Assembly (NCBI GenBank): GCA_007922305.1
Contig: ML677365.1
Coordinates: 17,899,512 to 17,963,511, forward strand
Reading direction: 5' to 3'
Length of the DNA: 64,000 nt
From: Dermatemys mawii
Taxonomy: Eukaryota > Chordata > Testudines > Dermatemydidae
The position numbers and the translations under genes are program-made. The notes under the pieces were generated by a model that made no database searches, had not been told where the DNA came from, and worked only from the letters and a program-made list of their open reading frames with translations. Shown here in pieces: positions 56,501 to 64,000 of this stretch; within the stretch, counting starts at the first letter, position 1, and every line of letters begins with the position of its first letter.

Positions 56501-57381
56501 TAAGGACCCAGAAAATCCCGACCCGTCTCGAGAACCTGTCTGACGCAAACTTCCTTCTTCAGTGGTTGCTTTAGGTAAAATGAATCAACAGCTGCAGCCA
56601 GCGAACAGTGGTCTCCGTTTACAGCAAAGAAAATTTAGATTGTTTAGAAACAACCAAGGGAATAAGTTGCATAACCGGACAGTGAAATCACCTTCATGCT
56701 AGAAAGCATTTAGCAGCCGACTGCCAGGAATGATTTCGGGATAATGAAGCAAGTTCCATCCGTTTATTTAACATTTATCTTTCATTATTCTAAAGGTATG
56801 TTTCCAAATGTTCTAAGTGTGGAATATATTTTCTGACTGGAAATATAGCACTGCTTGGGTTTACAAGTGTAAAAACCAGACCACCTTAAACAATAGCTCT
56901 AAAAGGGGCATGCTTGGTTATTAACTCCACAGATATTTAAGTATTCATCATTAGGCAACATTAACTGTTTCACTGCTGTTCATGGTTAGCGGCAACTCAG
57001 CTAAACTGGGATTGTGAGTGTGCCCAAGCACCACCATTTCCACTCCTTTTCCTCCCCAAAGGCTGCAATTCTGCAACACATTCCAGAAAGAACACCTGTG
57101 CATCATGCATTGCAGTATCAGTTTTTCCCTCTCAGATTATTCTGAGATGCCTCAAACTGTGATTATTGAAATAGCTACATATATATTACTGTTATGTGAA
57201 CACATTGCTTCTTGATAAAGCCTTGGTTTTTGAATGAGAATGGAATACTAGGGGCATTATTTGTTGTGGCAGTTAAAATCTGTAGCTAATTTACTTATCA
57301 AAGCCAGCCGAGGGGGGGGAATATCACCAAAAGTAGCACAGAAGAGTATCTCTATCATTGTCTACTTGTCATTCAAGTATT
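56501..57381. other. Upstream of the cadherin gene: nothing recognised
   Basis: Non-CpG, AT-rich flank immediately upstream of the promoter region. No coding signature. Confidence 0.5.
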
Positions 57382-57389
57382 AACTAGAA

Positions 57390-58105
57390 CAGGGGTGGGC
57401 AAACGTTTTGGCCAGAGGGCCACATTGAGGTTCAAAATGGTGCAGAGGGCCAGTAGGGAAGGCTGTGCCTCCCCAAAAGCCTGGCCCTGCCCCCCATCTG
57501 ACCCTGACCCACTTTCTGCCCTCTGACTGCCCCCCTCAGAACCCCTGACCCATCCAAACCCCTCCCCCTGCTGCTCCTGAGACCCCCCCACTCTAACTGC
57601 CCCCCAGGAATCAACCCACCATCTAGGCTCCCCTGCTCTTTCTTTCCTGACTGCCCCCTCCTGAGACCCCCCAGACCCTCCTCATCTAAGCCCCCCTGCT
57701 CTTTGTTCCCTGATGGCCCCCTCCCAAGACCCCCCACCCTAACCACCTCCCTCCCCAGAATCCCACCACCTAAGCCCCCCCTTACTTACTGTATTCAGCC
57801 GGGAGCTCCAGCCTGAGCCCCACAGGGCCAGCCTTACTCCACCCGCCTGACGCCCCAGCCAAGAGCGCAGGACCTCGCGCCTGCGCTCTACCCCATGGCT
57901 CGCTGCTCTGCTCCGCCCGCCCAGTGCCCTGGCCCAGGAGCACGGGGCCCCACAGTTCAGCCTGCCCAGGAGCACGGGCCCCTGGCACCCAGCGCTTGGC
58001 TGGGAGTGCGGTGCCACTGGCATGGCGCCCCCAGCTGAGTTTGCTGGCCGGATAAAAATGGCCGGCGGGCCACATGTGGCCCGTGGGCAAGTTTGCCCAC
58101 CTCTG
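57390..58105 (-). mobile_element. hAT MITE, GGGTGGGCAAA family
   Basis: 8-bp duplication AACTAGAA / GACTAGAA (57382-57389, 58106-58113). Ends CAGGGGTGGGCAAACG and GTTTGCCCACCTCTG. The interior is C-rich with CTGCTCTTTGTTCCCTG-type repeated units. Confidence 0.88.
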
Positions 58106-58759
58106 GACTAGAATAAGGAGAAGCTGTTTCTGATGTAAGTAAGGGAAGAAAGATTTATATAACTCCTGCTGGCACAAGGGGAACAATGCTGCAGTAAGTA
58201 GCAAATGAGAGGTACTTCACATAACAAGTTGTTTGCAATCTTGAGAGTAAGAAATATATGTTGGGAAAAATAAGCAGCAAGGGTTTTCATATTTTACAAG
58301 TTTCAGACAGTTAACTTTAGGAATAAGTTTCCAGGAAAATTATACCCTACCATAATCCATTTCATCCTGCTGTACACAAGAAATGATATAACAAAGAAGG
58401 GAGTTTAAATAAAACTTTTGAAAATTTTACCATATAAAAGTCAACAAATACCTATTACTAAAAGAAAGAATAATTAGCCTAATTTTCAATGAGAGTTTTG
58501 CTTTATAGATATGATCCTGCAGTTGTTACTCACAGGAGTCATCCTGAAGTCAAGAGGTCTGTTCGTGTAAGGGAACCAGGATTAGGTCTTACAGCCTTTA
58601 TCCTTCGGACACACATGTTTAATTTTACATGAGTAGTCCCACTGAGTTCAGTACTGCTTTAGAGTATTCTGTTCCCAAATCCTTGTACTATTTAAATGAA
58701 GTTCTCCCAGCTACTCCTTTGTGTGAAAATTGGAGGGGATGAGATCTAAGATACTACAG

Positions 58760-59096
58760 AAAATTCTTTCCTGGGTGTCTGGCTAGTGAGTCTTGCCCAC
58801 ATGCTCAGGGTTCAGCTGACCGCCATATTTGGGGTCGGGAAGGAGTTTTCCTCCAGGGCAAATTGGCAGACACCCTGGAGGTTTTTCGCCTTCCTCTGCA
58901 GCAGAGGGCATGGGTCACTTGCTAGAGGATTCTCTGTGCTTTGAAGTCCTTAAACCAAGATCTGAGGACTTCATTAGCTCAGATATAGGTGAGAGGTATA
59001 TTGCAGGAATGGGTGGGTAAAATTCTGTGGCCTGCATTGTGCAGGAGGTCAGACTAGATGATCATAAGGGTCCCTTCTGACCTATGGAATACAGCT
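58760..59096 (+). mobile_element. CR1 LINE 3' untranslated end
   Basis: TGCATTGTGCAGGAGGTCAG then ACTAGATGATCATAAGGGTC and TTCTGACCTATGGAATA are the CR1 3' end. The left limit is approximate. Confidence 0.75.
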
Positions 59097-59412
59097 TCTC
59101 TAAGTGCAGTAGGCACTGGCCCAGGGAGAGTGAATGAGTGATATCTTCCACCTGTGAGGTCAGTGTGTTTTGGTGGGACTCCCTGCTGACCCAGTGGTGG
59201 ACCACTCTGTCACTGTTAGTGCCCTGGGTTGAACCTTGGTGGAGTTGCCTAGGCTCCCCTACCTGGATTGCTGTCCCCTCTCATGGTGGTCCCCTGAGTA
59301 CTAGCCATTAGGTTGCACTGCCCTGTACCCGAGGCCTGTTATATTGACTCTGGCTGTTAGGCTGTGCTGCCCCGATGGCAAAGGCTGCTGTAATTGACTG
59401 CAGCCATTAGGC

Positions 59413-59727
59413 CAGGGGTAGGCAACCTATGGCATGCGTGCTGAAGGCGGCACGCAAGCTGATTTTCAGTGGCACTCACACTGCGTGGGTCCTGGACACT
59501 GGTCCAGGGGGCTTTGCATTTTAATTTAATTTTAAATGATGCTTCTTAAACATTTTAAAAACCTTATTTACTTTACCTACAGCATACAACAATAATTTAG
59601 TTTTGTATTAAAGTCTTAAAGAAAGAGACCTAAAAATGTTAAAATGTATTACTGGCACATGAAACCTTAAATTAGAGTGAATAAATAAAGGCTCGGCACC
59701 CCACTTCTGAAAGGTTGCTGACCTCTG
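59413..59727 (+). mobile_element. hAT MITE, GGCAACCT family
   Basis: Perfect 8-bp duplication CATTAGGC (59405-59412, 59728-59735). Ends CAGGGGTAGGCAACC and GGTTGCTGACCTCTG. 315 bp. Confidence 0.89.
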
Positions 59728-59735
59728 CATTAGGC

Positions 59736-60820
59736 CATGCTGCTTTCAGCTTAAAGACTGTACAGAAGACTGTAATCATGGTGGTATCACAACCCTTCCA
59801 TGTGCCAAAGGAGGGCAAGGTGTGCATACCACATGACCATGTGCCAGTGCACTTTAATGACCTGAAGAAGTGCTCTGTGTAGCTTGGCAATTAGTGTTGC
59901 TCACAAAATTCTAATCAATGATGAAAACACCGTAGCTGTGCCTGGGAGTAGCAAGGGATGAATGCCTACTTCTTTCTTTCCAGGAAACATAATACAAAGA
60001 TTAGGTTGACCACTAGTGGTGAGTAAAAATAAGTTGAAGTCAAATCTTCATTCATTCATCATACGACCTTCTACTCTGTGTCCTTATGAGCTTGGGTTCA
60101 GCCAAGCCAAAGTGGCAAGGGTGCAGTCCATCTGAAATGTGAATCAGATTCTACATGTGGAGATCTTTGGTCTGGGAGAGGAGACTATGCAAAACATCTT
60201 TCGCTAGCATTGAGATGCTAAACCTCATTTGTCAACAGTAATGCCAGTGATCTAAATTTAGACATCCATTTCCTCTCTGATGCACATATGTCATTCCCAT
60301 TGATGGAATTTACATTCACATGAGGGAGAGAACAACCCCCCTAGGCTACATCATAACCCAATGGCCTCTCTTTTACTTAACAGACAAAGGCATTGATTGC
60401 ACAAAAATATACACAAGGACAAACCATAGTCTTTCCCCCTCCCCCTTCCCTCCACAGCAAGGGATAAACATCCCACACTAATACTTACAGAAAAGAGATA
60501 CCAATATTAGTAGGGCACATTTGACCAGAAGTGCTACCAATAAATGTTTCTGCATGTGTCTGGAAGCTGCTTTTGTCAGCCAGAAGCATCAGTCTAATTG
60601 TGATAATTTTGGCACCCAGCATCTCCATTACCCCTTGTCTCTTCCAACCTACTGCGTGAAGCTTCCAGGACTCTCGTATGAAGCTTCAATAATTCTGAAA
60701 CAGATAAGGTTGAAAGGGGAGCCAAACAAATCATTTAGTGACATAAGAGAGGCTGTGACCAAAAAAAAAAAAGTCCAACATATCACATTCAGCAATACAA
60801 TTGAGTCTAAATGCAAACAT
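59736..60820. other. Upstream flank: nothing recognised
   Basis: No repeat termini or coding signature identified. Confidence 0.5.
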
Positions 60821-60903
60821 GGCCAGATCCTCAGTGTAAATCAATGTAACTCCACTGACTTCAATGGAATGACACTGATTTACACCAGCTAAGGATCTAG
60901 CCC
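60821..60903. repeat. Short inverted-terminus repeat
   Basis: GGCCAGATCCTCAG...GTAAATCA at the left and TGATTTACACCAGCTAAGGATCTAGCCC-type text at the right form imperfect inverted ends around a CCACTGACTTCAATGG centre. Probably an old MITE-like repeat. Confidence 0.5.
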
Positions 60904-61301
60904 AATATAAATACTAAATACATGCCCTGAAAATGGGGTTAAAGAATGCTTAGTTACTGTCATAGAGCAGCCCCACCTGGAGCACCATAGCATACTAGCC
61001 ATGCATGCGTCACGTTCCTACCTTCAGAGTCCAGAGAGTCTTTCTGAACGCAAATAGCCGTGGTGGAGTGAATTGATTACAAACGAGAGCCCTGTGCATG
61101 TAATGTGTCCAAAAGACCATGATTCAGGCAATATATCAGTACAGCTCTATCATCCCTGCCCACACCACAGCATAGCTCTGGCATCCCCAACCCTGCCCTG
61201 ACTCTTCAGCACAGCACTTCCCTGCCCCTGTACCAGGAGAGTCACCCCAGCCCTTCCAAGTGGAGTGCAACTCTGCTTGTCCCAACAGGAACCCCCCCAG
61301 C

Positions 61302-61569
61302 CAGGGGCGGCTCGAGCCCCGCAGCAAGTGGGTGCCTGGGGCGGCAAACCACGGGGGCGGGGGCGGCCAGCTGGTAGCTGTTAGGGCAGCAGTCAGGCAT
61401 CCTTTGGCAGCATTTCTGCAGGAGGTCCGCCGTGGATTTGGCAGCAATTTGGCAGCGGGTAAGCTGAAGCCACGGGACCGATGGACTGCCCGCAGAAACA
61501 CCACCAAATACACCCTGACGCTGCCTGACTGCTGCACATGGTGCGGCAAAACACTTAGAGCCGCCCCTG
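61302..61569. mobile_element. hAT MITE, CAGGGGCGGCTC family
   Basis: 8-bp duplication CCCCCAGC / CCCACAGC (61294-61301, 61570-61577). Ends CAGGGGCGGCTCGAGCC and TTAGAGCCGCCCCTG. 268 bp, GC-rich. Confidence 0.87.
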
Positions 61570-61989
61570 CCCACAGCCTCTCTGCTAAGGAGCCTCCTTG
61601 CCAGAAGAGCATCCCTCCCTCCCCAATGTCCTCTGACAGTTCCTCTGGGTGCAGCTTTCCAGCACTAGAGATATCAGCAGGTAAGCTTCTCTGCTGTTTC
61701 TCTGCTTTGGGCCCTCTCCAATCCTTGGCTTTGGCTCTTTGGCTTAGTGCCAACAGGTCACTGCTGCTCCTCCCTCCTGAGCCTTCAGCTCTCTAATTCT
61801 GGCTGTCTGGCTTAGGGACACCAGCCAGCAAACTCCTTTTGCTGCTCTTCAGCTTTTTCCCAGGCACCACTTTCTGCTTCCTTCCAGGATTCCTGCAGTC
61901 CCCAAATCTCTGGCAGCTCTCACTTGACCATCCTGACTGAGTCTGCTCAGACTCATTAGAACTCCCTCTCACCAGGTCTCTCCCTGACC

Positions 61990-62085
61990 CTTTTATACCC
62001 CTACATGCTACACCACCCTCTTGTACTAGATGATCTCCTGAGGTCCCTTCCAACCCTGATGTTCTACGATTCTATGACTTAACCA
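61990..62085 (+). mobile_element. CR1 LINE 3' end fragment
   Basis: TACTAGATGATCTCCTGAGG, TCCCTTCCAACCCTGATG and TTCTACGATTCTATGAC are the CR1 3' end of the same subfamily as 26748-27690. Confidence 0.85.
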
Positions 62086-62469
62086 AATAGGAGCACCTGC
62101 TCTGACACAGCGAATTGGACCTGCTAAGAAGTGAAGCTTTCCAGCAAAGAAGGAGCAATGAGAACCACTGAGTGGCCAAAGCAGGAAAAATATAACAACA
62201 GCTGAGTCAGTCGGTAATTCCAAATGGTGGCAGTGAGGTAAACTGTCCGTTTCCCAAAAGTCTTTCCAGAGTACCCAGATTGTCCCTAGGATTTCCACGT
62301 TGCATCTGGTGCACTCCCCTGTAAGAATCCAAACAGTCCAGAGATAAAGGATCTTTCCATGAAACCAAGCTGAAATTGTCACTACCCCACATAACTTTTT
62401 CCTTTGAGGATGAGTGAGGAATACACTTAGTCTTTAACCTCAAGTCATTTCACACAATGGCCACTTGCT

Positions 62470-63405
62470 TTGAAATTAGCACTCAAAGATGCTAATTCAG
62501 GACCCTTGTTGCACCAAAGCATTGTGGGGCCGTGGAGTAGAATACAGGTTGATTATACTGATTGCCTAAAACCCAAAGGGGAATCAGTATTTATTAGTGA
62601 TAGTAGATTCCCTTTTTGGATGGGTGGAGGCAATTCCCACCAGAAATCATACTGCAGAGACCACTGCCAAAAAGTTGTGGGAAGTAGTGTTTAGTAGGGA
62701 GGTGGCCAACCTGAGCCTGAGAAGGAGCCAGAATTTACCAATGTACTTTGCCGAAGAGCCACAGTAATGTGTCAGCAGCTCCCTGACCCCGAGCTCCCCT
62801 CCTCCCCGCGTCTCCCGTCCACTGGCAGCCCTGCCAATGAGTGCCTCCCCCACCCTCCCAATCAGCTGTTTTGTGGCGTGCAGGATGTGTAAAGGGGGAG
62901 TGGGAGGAGTAGGGCAGAGCAAACTCAGAGGAGGAGATAGGCAGGAGTGGAGTGGGGGCATGGCCTCTGGCAGAGCAAGAGGTTGAGCAGTGAGCACCCC
63001 CCAGCACATTGGAAAGTTGACAGCTGTAGCTCCAGCCCCAAAGTCCATGCCTATACAAGGAGCCACAGGTTGGTCACTCCTGGTTTAGTAGATATGGAAC
63101 TCCAAAAGAAATTGATTTAGATAATGGGCCACATTTTGTAGGAGTAATTAAAAGCTTTAGGAATAAAGCAACAACTACATATCCCTTATCCTCCTCAAAC
63201 GTCAGGGACAGTAGAAAGGATGAATCAAACTATTAAACAAGCTCTACACAAAGTAGTTCAAGAAACTGGCAAAGATTGGGACAATAAATTGCCAATAGTG
63301 TGGCAGCAACCTGAAGTAATGATCGATTGGGTAGTGGCTACCAGCCTTATCAAATTCTCTCTGGAAGGTGTAATGTTCCCCTGGTATTATTTGGACCAGT
63401 GATCT
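62470..63405 (+). pseudogene. Endogenous retrovirus pol (integrase) remnant, split by a hAT MITE
   Basis: The piece before 62697 and the piece after 63090 together resemble the central and C-terminal part of a class I (gamma-like) retroviral integrase: a W-x-x-D-type first catalytic Asp, a D-N-G second Asp, and the segment following the expected catalytic Glu. Frameshifts and stops break it. The MITE at 62697-63082 separates the parts. No gag, env or paired LTRs were identified. It is described only as a decayed copy. Confidence 0.65.
62697..63082 (+). mobile_element. hAT MITE, GGCCAACCTGAGCC family, inserted in integrase remnant
   Basis: Perfect 8-bp duplication GTTTAGTA (62689-62696, 63083-63090). 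Begins GGGAGGTGGCCAACCTGAGC and ends GGTTGGTCACTCCTG. It is closely related to 20734-21182. Confidence 0.9.
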
Positions 63406-64000
63406 GCTAGGCCACTCCAATTCTTGGATCTGGGAACCAGCCTCATCCTGCTCTGCTATGAGACACTCCTCACCCCCTTCCAGGATGTTCACGCAGAGCC
63501 ACTGGCATGTAAGCTACTCCCAGCTATGTGAGTGAGCACTTTCAGACAGCTGCTGCTTGGATTGTGCAACCAAATGACACTAGCTAATCTCTCTGGTCCC
63601 AGACACAACCGTAGGAGCCTCCCTCTTGCAGTGTCCAGTTATACCTGCTGGACACTGCAAGCTTATATGAGTTCATCAATTTAACGAAGAATTGATGTGT
63701 ACCAGGCTTGTTAATCCAAGGGTAGGCTCTGATGTGTTTCAAACCAAATACACTGCTTCAGGTAGAATAAACAAACACATTTATTAACTGAAAGAGAGAG
63801 ATTTTTAAGTGATAAGTTAAAGCACAAGTCAGATTTGGTCAAATTATATAAAAGCAAAATGCAGTCTGATTGTATGGGCATTGAAAATGTTACAAACTTA
63901 GATGCTTCTCACGACAGGCTGACTGGTTGCCCTTCAGCCAGGCTCTCCCCTTTGATAAGCGCTTCATTTGCGTGGTGGTGGTGGTCTCTAGATGCAGGTG
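63406..64000. other. Right edge: unclassified, possibly retroelement-derived
   Basis: The text AATAAACAAACACATTTATT near 63769 resembles the AATAAACAAACATTTCTTGG of 22180, so both may belong to one LTR-type family. No termini were found. A GTG run (about 63973-63984) is near the edge. Confidence 0.3.

Noticed and set aside
55254..56543. 429-codon plus-strand open frame across exon 1
   Set aside because: It is the antisense shadow of the GC-rich first cadherin exon. The composition is Arg/Pro/Gln-rich without any domain.
1..64000. CRISPR arrays, operons, tRNA/rRNA genes
   Set aside because: None seen. Repeats are transposon-derived and the gene structure is eukaryotic.

Overview
The window looks like a piece of a sauropsid genome, most likely a turtle. 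It is AT-rich and intron-rich, and it is loaded with CR1 LINEs, hAT and PIF/Harbinger DNA transposons and MITEs, old MIR/L2-like repeats, one solo LTR and a class I retrovirus-like remnant. The turtle assignment is inferred from repeat content, not proven. I saw no prokaryotic features, CRISPR arrays, rRNA or tRNA genes.

One host gene fills the window on the minus strand. Exon 1 (signal peptide, inside a CpG island) is at 56243-55238. Nineteen more exons run leftward to 106, where the gene leaves the window. I placed all 20 exons from their splice sites. Every junction keeps the reading frame, giving 5,881 coding nt, about 1,960 residues. The protein has a signal peptide, about 17 cadherin (EC) repeats, and then the DDWD / [10 protein letters not shown] / [10 protein letters not shown] region that follows the last EC repeat in the large non-chordate-type (type III) classic cadherins such as fly N-cadherin and chicken Hz-cadherin. 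The EGF/laminin-G part, membrane segment and catenin-binding tail should lie beyond the left edge. Two small pieces were not obvious from open frames: exon 19 (1536-1443) and exon 9 (25529-25361).

Layout by coordinate: 1-1.5 kb, exons 20-19 with a MITE-like insert carrying a copy of the exon 19 donor region; 1.5-7.7 kb, intron 18 with an inverted-dimer hAT element split by a CR1; 7.7-9.3 kb, the giant exon 18; 9.3-26.5 kb, exons 17-7 with moderate introns; 26.5-31 kb, intron 6 with a CR1, hAT MITEs and a composite hAT unit ending at the exon 6 splice donor; 31-38 kb, exons 6-3 with a solo LTR and a second hAT inverted dimer; 38-43 kb, intron 2 with a decayed Harbinger element and MITEs nested in it; 43-55 kb, the 11.9 kb intron 1 with many MITEs and a second Harbinger transposase remnant; 55-56.5 kb, exon 1 and CpG island; 56.5-64 kb, upstream repeats and a retroviral integrase remnant split by a hAT MITE.

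The sequence shows one cell-adhesion gene plus about 30 mobile-element insertions whose target-site duplications can often be read exactly. No complete autonomous element survives.
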